Positions 38,001-51,000 of a DNA stretch of 64,000 nucleotides are shown here, one piece after another; position 1 is the stretch's first letter; each line of letters starts with the position of its first letter. This stretch comes from Arenicola marina (taxonomy: Eukaryota; Annelida; Polychaeta; Arenicolidae), in contig OZ025258.1 in the NCBI GenBank assembly GCA_964019135.1, positions 2,666,001 to 2,730,000 of the forward strand, in the 5' to 3' direction. The translations under genes were made by a program, and so were the position numbers. The notes below the pieces were generated by a model. That model searched no databases and had not been told where the DNA came from. It worked only from the letters and a program-made list of their open reading frames with translations.

Positions 38001-41000
38001 TCCAAGGTGATCTATATAGTACAGAGCGGTCTAAGGTAATACACGTAATAGAGGCCTATCCAAGGTGATCTATATAGTACAGAGCGGTCTAAGGTAATGC
38101 ACGTAATAGAGGCCTATCCAAGGTGATCTATATAGTACAGAGCGGTCTAAGGTAATACACGTAATAGAGGCCTATCCAAGGTGATCTATATAGTACAGAG
38201 CGGTCTAAGGTAATGCACGTAATAGAGGCCTATCCAAGGTGATCTATATAGTACAGAGCGGTCTAAGGTAATGCACGTAATAGAGGCCTATCCAAGGTGA
38301 TCTATATAGTACAGAGCGGTCTAAGGTAATACACATAATAGAGGCCTATCCAAGGTGATCTATATAGTACAGAGCGGTCTAAGGTAATGCACGTAATAGA
38401 GGCCTATCCAAGGTGATCTATATAGTACAGAGCGGTCTAAGGTAATACACGTAATAGAGGCCAATCAAAGGTGATCTATATAGTACAGAGCGGTCTAAGG
38501 TAATGCACGTAATAGAGGCCTATCCAAGGTGATCTATATAGTACAGAGCGGTCTAAGGTAATACACGTAATAGAGATCTATCAAAGGTGATCTATATAGT
38601 ACAGAGCGGTCTAAGGTAATGCACGTAATAGAGGCCTATCCAAGGTGATCTATATAGTACAGAGCGGTCTGAGGTAATACACGTAATAGAGATCTATCAA
38701 AGGTGATCTATATAGTACAGAGCGGTCTAAGGTAATGCACGTAATAGAGGCCTATCCAAGGTGATCTATATAGTACAGAGCGGTCTGAGGTAATACACGT
38801 AATAGAGATCTATCAAAGGTGATCTATATAGTACAGAGCGGTCTAAGGTAATACACGTAATAGAGGCCTATCCAAGGTGATCTATTAAGTACAGAGCGGT
38901 CTAAGGTAATACACGTATTAGAGACCTATCCAAGGTGATCTATATAGTACAGAGCGGTCTAAGGTAATGCACGTAATAGAGGCCTATCCAAGGTGATCTA
39001 TATAGTACAGAGCGGTCTAAGGTAATGCACGTAATAGAGGCCTATCCAAGGTGATCTATATAGTACAGAGCGGTCTAAGGTAATACACGTAATAGAGGCC
39101 TTTCCAAGGTGATCTATATAGTACAGAGCGGTCTAAGGTAATGCACGTAATGGAGGCCTATCAAAGGTTATCTATATAGTACAGAGCGGTCTAAGGTTAT
39201 ACACGTAATAGAGGCCTCTCCAAGGTGATCTATATAGTACAGATCGGTCTAAGGTAATACACGTAATAGAGATCTATCAAAGGTGATCTATATAGTACAG
39301 AGCGGTCTAAGGTAATGCACGTAATAGAGGCCTATCCAAGGTGATCTATATAGTACAGAGCGGTCTAAGGTAATACACGTAATAGAGATCTATCCAAGGT
39401 GATCTATATAGTACAGAGCGGTCTAAGGTAATGCACGTAATAGAGGCCTATCCAAAGTGATCTATATAGTACAGAGCGGTCTAAGCTAATACACGTAATA
39501 GAGGCCTATCCAAGGTGATCTATATAGTACAGAGCGGTCTAAGTTAATACACGTAATAGAGGCCTATCCAAGGTGATCTATATAGTACAGAGCGGTCTAA
39601 GGTAATACACGTAATAGAGGCCTATCAAAGGTGATCTATATAGTACAGAGCGGTCTAAGCTAATACACGTAATAGAGGCCTATCCAAGGTGATCTATATA
39701 GTACAGAGCGGTCTAAGGTAATACACGTAATAGAGGCCTATCCAAGGTGAACTATATAGTACAGAGCGGTCTAAGGTAATACACTAATAGAGGCCTATCC
39801 AAGGTGATCTATATAGTACAGAGCGGTCTAAGCTAATACACGTAATAGAGGCCTATCAAAGGTGATCTATATATTACAGAGCGGTCTAAGGTAATGCACG
39901 TAATAGAGGCCTATCAAAGGTGATCTATATAGTACAGAGCGGTCTAAGGTAATGCACGTAATAGAGACCTATCCAAGGTGATCTATTAAGTGCACAGCGG
40001 TCTAAGGTAATACACGTAATAGAGACCTATCCAAGGTGATCTATATAGTACAGAGCGGTCTAAGGTAATGCACGTAATAGAGGCCTATCCAAGGTGATCT
40101 ATATAGTACAGAGCGGTCTAAGGTAATGCACGTAATAGAGGCCTATCCAAGGTGATCTATATAGTACAGAGCGGTCTAAGGTAATACACGTAATAGAGGC
40201 CTATCCAAGGTGATCTATATAGTACAGAGCGGTCTAAGGTAATGCACGTAATAGAGGCCTATCCAAGGTGATCTATATAGTACAGAGCGGTCTAAGGTAA
40301 TGCACGTAATAGAGATCTATCCAAGGTGATCTATATAGTACAGAGCGGTCTAAGGTAATACACGTAATAGAGGCCTATCCAAGGTGATCTATATAGTACA
40401 GAGCGGTCTAAGGTAATACACGTAATAGAGACCTATCAAAGGTGATCTATATAGTACAGAGCGGTGTAAGCTAATACACGTAATAGAGGCCTATCCAAGG
40501 TGATCTATATAGTACAGAGCGGTCTAAGGTAATACACGTAATAGAGGCCTATCAAAGGTGATCTATATAGTACAGAGCGGTCTAAGGTAATACACGTAAT
40601 GGAGGCCTATCAACGGTGATCTATATAGTACAGAGCGGTCTAAGGTAATACACGTAATAGAGACCTATCCAAGGTGCTCTATATAGTACAGAGCGGTCTA
40701 AGGTAATACACGTAATAGAGGCCTATCCAAGGTGATCTATATAGTACAGAGCGGTCTAAGGTAATACACGTAATAGAGGCCTATCCAAGGTGATCTATAT
40801 AGTACAGAGCGGTCTAAGGTAATACACGTAATGGAGGCCTATCAAAGGTGATCTATATAGTACAGAGCGGTCTAAGGTAATGCACGTAATAGAGATCTAT
40901 CCAAGGTGATGTATATAGTACAGAGCGGTCTAAGCTAATACACGTAATAAAGGCCTATCCAAGGTGATCTATATAGTACAGAGCGGTGTAAGCTAATACA

Positions 41001-43966
41001 CGTAATAGAGGCCTATCAAAGGTGATCTATATAGTACAGAGCGGTCTAAGGTAATGCACGTAATAGAGATCTATCCAAGGTGATCAATATAGTACAGAGC
41101 GGTCTAAGGTAATACACGTAATAGAGGCCTATCAAAGGTGATCTATACAGTACAGAGCGATCTAAGCTAATACACGTAATAGAGGCCTATCAAAGGTGAT
41201 CTATATAGTACAGAGCGGTCTAAGGTAATACACGTAATGGAGGCCTATCAACGGTGATCTATATAGTACAGAGCGGTGTAAGCTAATACACGTAATAGAG
41301 GCCTATCCAAGGTGATCTATATAGTACAGAGCGGTCTAAGGTAATACACGTAATAGAGGCCTATCAAAGGTGATCTATATAGTACAGAGCGGTCTAAGGT
41401 AATACACGTAATGGAGGCCTATCAAAGGTGATCTATATAGTACAGAGCGGTCTAAGGTAATACACGTAATAGAGGCCTATCCAAGGTGATCTATATAGTA
41501 CAGAGCGGTCTAAGGTAATACACGTAATAGAGGCCTATCAAAGGTGATCTATATAGTACAGAGCGGTCTAAGGTAATACACGTAATGGAGGCCTATCAAC
41601 GGTGATCTATATAGTACAGAGCGGTGTAAGCTAATACACGTAATAGAGGCCTATCCAAGGTGATCTATATAGTACAGAGCGGTCTAAGGTAATACACGTA
41701 ATAGAGGCCTATCCAAGGTGATCTATATAGTACAGAGCGGTCTAAGGTAATACACGTAATAGAGACCTATCAAAGGTGATCTATATAGTACAGAGCGGTG
41801 TAAGCTAATACACGTAATAGAGGCCTATCCAAGGTGATCTATATAGTACAGATCGGTCTAAGGTAATACACGTAATAGAGGCCTATCCAAGGTGATCTAT
41901 ATAGTACAGAGCGGTCTAAGGTAATACACGTAATAGAGGCCTATCAAAGGTGATCTATATAGTACAGAGCGGTCTAAGGTAATACACGTAATGGAGGCCT
42001 ATCAACGGTGATCTATATAGTACAGAGCGGTCTAAGGTAATACACGTAATAGAGACCTATCCAATGTGCTCTATATAGTACAGAGCGGTTTACGGTAATA
42101 CACGTAATAGAGGCCTATCCAAGGTGATCTATATAGTACAGAGCGGTCTAAGGTAATACACGTAATAGAGGCCTATCCAAGGTGATCTATATAGTACAGA
42201 GCGGTCTAAGGTAATACACGTAATGGAGGCCTATCAAAGGTGATCTATATAGTACAGAGCGGTCTAAGGTAATGCACGTAATAGAGATCTATCCAAGGTG
42301 ATCTATATAGTACAGAGCGGTCTAAGCTAATACACGTAATAAAGGCCTATCCAAGGTGATCTATATAGTACAGAGCGGTGTAAGCTAATACACGTAATAG
42401 AGGCCTATCAAAGGTGATCTATATAGTACAGAGCGGTCTAAGGTAATGCACGTAATAGAGGCCTATCCAAGGTGATCTATATAGTACAGAGCGGTCTAAG
42501 GTAATGCACGTAATAGAGATCTATCCAAGGTGATCTATATAGTACAGAGCGGTCTAAGGTAATGCACGTAATAGAGATCTATCCAAGGTGATCTATATAG
42601 TACAGAGCGGTCTAAGCTAATACACGTAATAGAGGCCTATCCAAGGTGATCTATATAGTACAGAGCGGTCTAAGGTAATGCACGTAATAGAGGCCTATCC
42701 AAGGTGATCTATATAGTACAGAGCGGTCTAAGGTAATACACATAATAGAGGCCTATCAAAGGTGATCTATATAGTACAGAGCGGTCTAAGGTAATACACG
42801 TAATAGAGGCCTATCCAAGGTGATCTATATAGTACAGAGCGGTCTAAGGTAATACACGTAATAGAGGCCTATCCAAGGTGATCTATATAGTACAGAGCGG
42901 TCTAAGGTAATACACGTAATAGAGACCTATCCAAGGTGATTCATATAGTACAGAGCGGTCTAAGGTAATGCACGTAATAGAGACCTATCCAAGGTGATCT
43001 ATATAGTACAGAGCGGTCTAAGGTAATGCACGTAATAGAGATCTATCCAAGGTGATCTATATAGTACAGAGCGGTCTAAGCTAATACACGTAATAGAGGC
43101 CTATCCAAGGTGATCTATATAGTACAGAGCGGTCTAAGGTAATACACGTAATAGAGGCCTATCCAAGGTGATCTATATAGTACAGAGCGGTCTAAGGTAA
43201 TACACGTAATAGAGACCTATCCAAGGTGATTTATATAGTACAGAGCGGTCTAAGGTAATGCACGTAATAGAGACCTATCCAAGGTGATCTATATAGTACA
43301 GAGCGGTCTAAGGTAATGCACGTAATAGAGGCCTATCCAAGGTGATCTATATAGTACAGAGCGGTCTAAGGTAATACACGTAATAGAGGCCTATCCAAGG
43401 TGATCTATATAGTACAGAGCGGTCTAAGGTAATACACGTAATAGAGACCTATCCAAGGTGATTTATATAGTACAGAGCGGTCTAAGGTAATGCACGTAAT
43501 AGAGACCTATCCAAGGTGATCTATATAGTACAGAGCGGTCTAAGGTAATGCACGTAATAGAGACCTATCCAAGGTGATCTATATAGTACAGAGCGGTCTA
43601 AGGTAATGCACGTAACAGAGACCTATCCAAGGTGATCTATATAGTACAGAGCGGTCTAAGGTAATACACGTAATAGAGGCCTATCCAAGGTGATCTATAT
43701 AGTACAGAGCGGTCTAAGGTAATACACGTAATAGAGGCCTATCAAAGGTGATCTATATAGTACAGAGCGGTCTAAGGTAATACACGTAATAGAGGCCTAT
43801 CAAAGGTGATCTATATAGTACAGAGCGGTCTAAGGTAATACACGTAATAGAGACCTATCCAAGGGCTATCTATATATAGTACAGAGCGGTCTAAGGTAAT
43901 ACCCGTCATAGAGATCTATCCAAGATGATATATATGATAGACAAATTACTAGTGAAATGTCACCGT

Positions 43967-46701
43967 CAGGCCTCCCGTCCTCACACCAAACTCCGGCCTC
44001 CCGTCCTCACACCAAACTCCTGCCTCCCGTCCTCACACCAAACTCCGGCCTCCCGTCCTCACACCAAACTCCGGCCTCCCGTCCTCACACCAAACTCCGG
44101 CCTCCCGTCCTAAAACCAAACTCCGGCCTCCCGTCGTCACACCAAACTCCGGCCTCCCGTCCTCACATCAAACTTCTGCCTCCCGTCCTCACACCAAACT
44201 CCGGCCTCCCGTCCTCACACCAAACTCCGGCCTCCCGTCCTCACACCAAACTCCGGCCTCCCGTCCTCACACCAAACTCCGGCCTCCCGTCCTCACACCA
44301 AGCTCCGGCCTCCCGTCCTCACACCAAACTCCGGCCTCCCGTCCTCACACCAAACTCCGGCCTCCCGTCCTCACACCAAACTCCGGCCTCCCGTCCTCAC
44401 ACCAAACTCCTGCCTCCCGTCCTCACACCAAACTCCGGCCTCCCGTCCTCACACCAAACTCCGGCCTCCCGTCCTCACACCAAACTCCGGCCTCCCGTCC
44501 TCACACCAAACTCCGGCCTCACGTCGTCACACCAAACTCCGGCCTCCCGTCCTCACACCAAACTCCGGCCTCCCGTCCTCACACCAAACTCCGGCCTCCC
44601 GTCCTCACACCAAACTCCTGCCTCCCGTCCTCACACCAAACTCCGGCCTCCCGTCCTCACACCAAACTCCGGCCTCCCGTCCTCACACCAAACTCCGGCC
44701 TCCCGTCCTCACACCAAGCTCCGGCCTCCCGTCCTCACACCAAACTCCGGCCTCCCGTCCTCACACCAAACTCCGGCCTCCCGTCCTCACACCAAACTCC
44801 GGCCTCCCCTCCTCACACCAAACTCCTGCCTCCCGTCCTCACACCAAACTCCGGCCTCCCGTCCTCACACCAAACTCCGGCCTCCCGTCCTCACACCAAA
44901 CTCCGGCCTCCCGTCCTCACACCAAACTTCGGCCTCCCGTCCTCACACCAAACTCCGGCCTCCCGTTCTCACACCAAACTCCGGCCTCCCGTCCTTACAC
45001 CAAACTCCGGCCTCCCGTCCTTACACCAAACTCCGGCCTCCCGTCCTTACACCAAACTCCGGCCTCCCGTCCTAAAACCAAACTCCGGCCTCCCGTCCTC
45101 ACACCAAACTCCGGCCTCCCGTCCTCACACCAAACTCCGGCCTCCCGTCCTCACACCAAACTCCTGCCTCCCGTCCTCACACCAAACTCCGGCCTCCCGT
45201 CCTCACACCAAACTCCGGCCTCCCGTCCTCACACCAAACTCCGGCCTCCCGTCCTCACACCAAACTCCGGCCTCACGTCGTCACACCAAACTCCGGCCTC
45301 CCGTCCTCACACCAAACTCCGGCCTCCCGTCCTCACACCAAACTCCGGCCTCCCGTCCTCACACCAAACTCCTGCCTCCCGTCCTCACACCAAACTCCGG
45401 CCTCCCGTCCTCACACCAAACTCCGGCCTCCCGTCCTCACACCAAACTCCGGCCTCCCGTCCTCACACCAAGCTCCGGCCTCCCGTCCTCACACCAAACT
45501 CCGGCCTCCCGTCCTCACACCAAACTCCGGCCTCCCGTCCTCACACCAAACTCCAGCCTCCCGTCCTCATACCAAACTCCTGCCTCCCGTCCTCACACCA
45601 AACTCCGGCCTCCCGTCCTCACACCAAACTCCGGCCTCCCGTCCTCACACCAAACTCCGGCCTCCCGTCCTCACACCAAACTTCGGCCTCCCGTCCTCAC
45701 ACCAAACTCCGGCCTCCCGTTCTCACACCAAACTCCGGCCTCCCGTCCTTACACCAAACTCCGGCCTCCCGTCCTTACACCAAACTCCGGCCTCCCGTCC
45801 TTACACCAAACTCCGGCCTCCCGTCCTAAAACCAAACTCCGGCCTCCCGTCCTCACACCAAACTCCGGCCTCCCGTCCTCACACCAAACTTCTGCCTCCC
45901 GTCCTCACACCAAACTCCGGCCTCCCGTCCTTAAACCAAACTCCGGCCTCACACCAAACTCCGGCCTCCCGTCCTCACAACAAACTCCTGCCTCCCGTCC
46001 TCACACCAAACTCGGGCCTCCCGTCCTTACACCAAACTCCGACCTCCCGTCCTCACACCAAACTCCGGCCTCCCGTCCTCACACCAAACTCCGGCCTCCC
46101 GTCCTCACAACAAACTCCTGCCTCCCGTCCTCACACCAAACTCGGGCCTCCCGTCCTCACACCAAACTCCGACCTCCCGTCCTCACACCAAACTCCGACC
46201 TCCCGTCCTCACACCAAACTCCGGCCTCCCGTCCTCACACCAAACTCCGGCCTCCCGTCCTCACACCAAACTCCGACCTCCCGTCCGCACACCAAACTCC
46301 GGCCTCCCGTCCTCACACCAAACTCCGGCCTCCCGTCCTCACAACAAACTCCGGCCTCCCGTCCTCACAACAAACTCCTGCCTCCCGTCCTCACACCAAA
46401 CTCCGACCTCCCGTCCTCACACCAAACTCCGACCTCCCGTCCTCAGACCAAACTCCGGCCTCCCGTCCTCACAACAAACTCCTGCCTCCCGTCCTCACAC
46501 CAAACTCCGGCATCCCGTCCTCACAACAAACTCCTGCCTCCCGTCCTCACACCAAACTCGGGCCTCCCGTCCTCACACCAAACTCCGGCCTCCCGTCCTT
46601 ACACCAAACTCCAGTCTCCCGTCCTCACACCAAACTCCGGCATCCCGTCCTTGCACCAAATTCCAGCCTCCCGTCCTCACACCAAAATCCGGCCTCCCGT
46701 C
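43967..46701. repeat. 26-bp C-rich minisatellite, left segment, about 105 copies
   Basis: A tandem array with unit core CCTCCCGTCCTCACACC followed by AAACTCCGG. Roughly half of the + strand bases are C and only about one in nine is G. It begins about 30 bp after the 58-bp array ends. A 754-bp block (29 units) is repeated: ACGTCGTCACACC at 44521 recurs at 45275. The 372-codon frame starting at 43957 exists because 26 is not a multiple of 3 and the unit lacks stops in all three + frames, giving a 26-residue protein period; it is not supported as a gene. The segment is cut by the solo LTR at 46702 and continues beyond it. Confidence 0.98.
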
Positions 46702-46975
46702 TGTCATAGATTTGGATCCCGATCCAGTGTTAACCATTAGGTAGAACCACAATGAGCACCGTGCTATGAGTAGTAGTTTGAGCAGTGGCCTATTTTCGGA
46801 ACTGTACACTCGCGGTCACTGTGTGCGACGGGCAGTCGTCACTTGCGAGTCGTCTCTTAACATCGGTACTTGGCAGTCGTGATGTACGAATGTAACAAGG
46901 TGAAATAAAACCTCAATGGAATCTACCTGATATCTCGCTCGTCTCATTGACACGTATCCGGGCCAGGCTACAACA
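46702..46975 (+). mobile_element. Solo LTR of an LTR retrotransposon, with 5-bp target-site duplication
   Basis: A 274-bp single-copy island sits inside the 26-bp array. It begins TGTCATAG and ends CTACAACA, so it has the TG...CA ends of an LTR, with TGT/ACA as terminal inverted repeat. It is flanked by the direct repeat CCGTC (46697-46701 and 46976-46980); removing the island and one CCGTC restores the minisatellite register. A polyadenylation signal AATAAA lies at 46904-46909, 67 bp before the end, as expected for the R/U5 side, and sets the + orientation. There is no internal region or second LTR, so it is a solo LTR left by recombination. A 5-bp duplication fits Ty3/gypsy, BEL/Pao or copia kin; the family is unresolved. 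It postdates the array segment it interrupts. Confidence 0.85.
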
Positions 46976-48094
46976 CCGTCCTCACACGAAAAACTCCGGC
47001 CTCCCGTCCTCACACAACACTCCTGCCTCCCGTCCTCACACCAAACTCCGGCCTCCCGTCCTCACACCAAACTCCGGCCTCACACTAAACTCCGGCCTCC
47101 CGTCCTCACACCAAACTCCGGCCTCCCGTCCTAAAACCAAACTCCGGCCTCCCGTCCTCACACCAAACTCCGGCCTCCCGTCCTCACACCAAACTCCTTC
47201 CTCCCGTCCTCACACCAAACTCCGGCCTCCCGTCCTCACACCAAACTCCGGCCTCCCGTCCTCACACCAAACTCCTGCCTCCCGTCCTCACACCAAACTC
47301 CTGCCTCCCGTTCTCACACCAAACTCCGGCCTCCCGTCCTCACACCAAACTCCGGCCTCCCGTCCTCACACCAAACTCCGGCCTCCCGTCCTCACACCAA
47401 ACTCCGGCCTCCCGTCCTCACACCAAACTTTGACCTCCCGTCCTCACACCAAACTCCGGCCTCCCGTCCTCACACCAAACTCCGGCCTCCCGTCCTCACA
47501 CCAAACTCCGGCCTCCCGTCCTCACACCAAACTCCGGCCTCCCGTCCTCACACCAAACTTTGACCTCCCGTCCTCACACCAAACTCCGGCCTCCCGTCCT
47601 CACACCAAACTGCGGCCTCCCGTCCTCACACCAAACTCCGGCCTCCCGTCCTCACACCAAACTCCGGCCTCCCGTCCTCACACCAAATTCCCGCCTCCCG
47701 TCCTCACACCAAGCTCCCGCCTCCCGTCCTCACACCAAACTCCGGCCTCCCGTCCTCACACCAAACTCCCGTCTCCCGTCCTCACACCAAACTCCGGCCC
47801 CCCGTCCTCACACCAAACTCCGGCCTCCCGTCCTCACACAACACTCCTGCCTCCCGTCCTCACACCAAACTCCGGCCTCCCGTCCTCACACCAAACTCCG
47901 GCCTCACACTAAACTCCGGCCTCCCGTCCTCACACCAAACTCCGGCCTCCCGTCCTAAAACCAAACTCCGGCCTCCCGTCCTCACACCAAACTCCGGCCT
48001 CCCGTCCTCACACCAAACTCCGGCCTCCCGTCCTCACACCAAACTCCGGCCTCCCGTCCTCACACCAAACTCCGGCCTCCCGTCCTCACACCAA

Positions 48095-51000
48095 ACTCCT
48101 TCCTCCCGTCCTCACACCAAACTCCGGCCTCCCGTCCTCACACCAAACTCCGGCCTCCCGTCCTCACACCAAACTCCTGCCTCCCGTCCTCACACCAAAC
48201 TCCTGCCTCCCGTTCTCACACCAAACTCCGGCCTCCCGTCCTCACACCAAACTCCGGCCTCCCGTCCTCACACCAAACTCCGGCCTCCCGTCCTCACACC
48301 AAACTCCGGCCTCCCGTCCTCACACCAAACTTTGACCTCCCGTCCTCACACCAAACTCCGGCCTCCCGTCCTCACACCAAACTCCGGCCTCCCGTCCTCA
48401 CACCAAACTCCGGCCTCCCGTCCTCACACCAAACTCCGGCCTCCCGTCCTCACACCAAACTTTGACCTCCCGTCCTCACACCAAACTCCGGCCTCCCGTC
48501 CTCACACCAAACTGCGGCCTCCCGTCCTCACACCAAACTCCGGCCTCCCGTCCTCACACCAAACTCCGGCCTCCCGTCCTCACACCAAATTCCCGCCTCC
48601 CGTCCTCACACCAAGCTCCCGCCTCCCGTCCTCACACCAAACTCCGGCCTCCCGTCCTCACACCAAACTCCCGTCTCCCGTCCTCACACCAAACTCCGGC
48701 CCCCCGTCCTCACACCAAACTCCGGCCTCCCGTCCTCACACCAAACTCCGGCCTCCCGTCCTCACACCAAACTTTGACCTCCCGTCCTCACACCAAACTC
48801 CGGCCTCCCGTCCTCACACCAAACTCCGGCCTCCCGTCCTCACACCAAACTCCGGCCTCCCGTCCTCACACCAAACTCCGGCCTCCCGTCCTCACACCAA
48901 ATTCCCGCCTCCCGTCCTCACACCAAACTCCGGCCTCCCGTCCTCACACCAAGCTCCCGCCTCCCGTCCTCACACCAAACTCCGGCCTCCCGTCCTCACA
49001 CCAAACTCCCGCCTCCCGTCCTTACACCAAACTCCGGCCTCCCGTCCTCACACCAAACTCCGGCCTCCCGTCCTCACACCAAGCTCCCGCCTCCCGTCCT
49101 CACACCAAACTCCGGCCTCCCGTCCTCACACCAAACTCCCGTCTCCCGTCCTCACACCAAACTCCGGCCCCCCGTCCTCACACCAAACTCCGGCCTCCCG
49201 TCCTCACACCAAACTCCGGCCTCCCGTCCTCACACCAAACTCCGGCCTCCCGTCCTCACACAACACTCCTGCCTCCCGTCCTCACACCAAACTCCGGCCT
49301 CCCGTCCTCACACCAAACTCCGGCCTCCCGTCCTCACACCAAACTCCGGCCTCCCGTCCTCACACCAAACTCCGGCCTCCCGTCCTCACACCAAACTCCG
49401 GCCTCCCGTCCTCACACCAAACTCCTGCCTCTCGTCCTCACACCAAACTCCGGCTTCCCGTCCTCACACCAAACTGCGGCCTCCCGTCCTCACACCAAAC
49501 TCCGGCCTCCCGTCCTTACACCAAACTCCGGCCTCCCGTCCTCACACCAAACTCCGGCCTCCCGTCCTCACACCAAACTCCGGCCTCCCGTCCTCACACC
49601 AAACTCCGGCCTCCCGTCCTGACACCAAACTCCGGCCTCCCGTCCTGACACCAAACTCCTGCCTCCCGTCCTCACACCAAGCTCCCGCCTCCCGTCCTCA
49701 CACCAAACTCCCGCCTTCCGTCCTCACACCAAACTCCGGCATCCCGTCCTCACACCAAACTCCTGCCTCCCGTCCTCACACCAAACTCCGGCCTCCCGTC
49801 CTCACACCAAGCGCCGGCCTCCCGTCCTCACACCAAACTCCTGCCTCCCGTCCTCACACCAAGCTCCTGCCTCCCGTCCTCACACCAAACTCCGGCCTCC
49901 CGTCCTCACACCAAACTCCGGCCTCCCGTCCTCACACCAAACTCCGGCCTCCCGTCTTCACACCAAACTCCGGCCTCCCGTCCTTACACTAAATTCCAAC
50001 CTCACGTCCTCACACCAAGCTCCCGCCTCCCGTCCTCACACCAAACTCCGGCCTCCCGTCCTCACACCAAGCTCCGGCCTCCCGTCCTCACACCAAACTC
50101 CGGCCTCCCGTCCTCACACCAAACTCCGGCCTCCCGTCCTCACACCAAACTCCTGCCTCCCGTCCTCACACCAAACTCCTGCCTCCCGTCCTCACACCAA
50201 ACTCCGGCCTCCCGTCCTCACACCAAGCTCCGGCCTCCCGTCCTCACACCAAACTCCGGCCTCCCGTCCTCACACCAAGCTCCCGCCTCCCGTCCTCACA
50301 CCAAACTCCGGCCTCCCGTCCTCACACCAAACTCCGGCCTCCCGTCCTCACACCAAGCTCCCGCCTCCCGTCCTCACACCAAACTCCGGCCTCCCGTCCT
50401 CACACCAAACTCCGGCCTCCCGTCCTCACACCAAACTCCGGTCTCCCGTCCTCACACCAAACTCCGGCCTCCCGTCCTCACACCAAACTCCGGCCTCCCG
50501 TCCTCACACCAAGCTCCCGCCTCCCGTCCTCACACCAAACTCCGGCCTCCCGTCCTCACACCAAGCTCCTGCCTCCCGTCCTCACACCAAACTCCTGCCT
50601 CCCGTCCTCACACCAAACTCCGGCATCCCGTCCTCACACCAAACTCCGGCCTCCCGTCCTCACACCAAGCTCCCGCCTCCCGTCCTCACACCAAACTCCG
50701 GCCTCACACCAAGCTCCTGCCTCCCGTCCTCACACCAAACTCCTGCCTCCCGTCCTCACACCAAACTCCGGCCTCCCGTCCTCACACCAAACTCCGGCCT
50801 CCCGCCCTCTCACCAAACTCCGGCCTCCCGTCCTCACACCAAACTCCGGCCTCCCGTTCTCACACCAAACTCCGGCCTCCCGCCCTCACACCAAACTCCG
50901 GCCTCCCGTCCTCACACCAAACTCCGGCCTCCCGTCCTCACACCAAACTCCGGCCTCCCGTCCTCACACCAAACTCCGGCCTCCCGTCCTCACACCAAAC

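Larger units (their letters stand above)
18436..43936. repeat. 58-bp minisatellite, about 440 copies (25.5 kb)
   Basis: An uninterrupted array with a 58-bp period; the invariant core is TATAGTACAGAGCGG, followed by GGTAATACACGTAATAGAG. Units differ at a few switch positions: TACAC or TGCAC, GAGGCC or GAGACC or GAGATC, ATCC or ATCA before AAGG, and GGTAAT or GCTAAT. A rarer class carries GGGCTATCTATATATAG and is 3 bp longer (22025, 27490, 30508, 30628, 34868, 34988). Each unit holds the palindrome CTATATAG, and most hold AGGCCT. TAA and TAG triplets close the frames, so it cannot code. The right end degenerates (AAGATGATATATATGATAG). Confidence 0.98.

Noticed and set aside
18436-43936. Arrays of TATA-box-like CTATATAG as promoters
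   Set aside because: The motif is part of the 58-bp unit and so recurs about 440 times; no initiator, downstream gene or strand preference supports promoter function.
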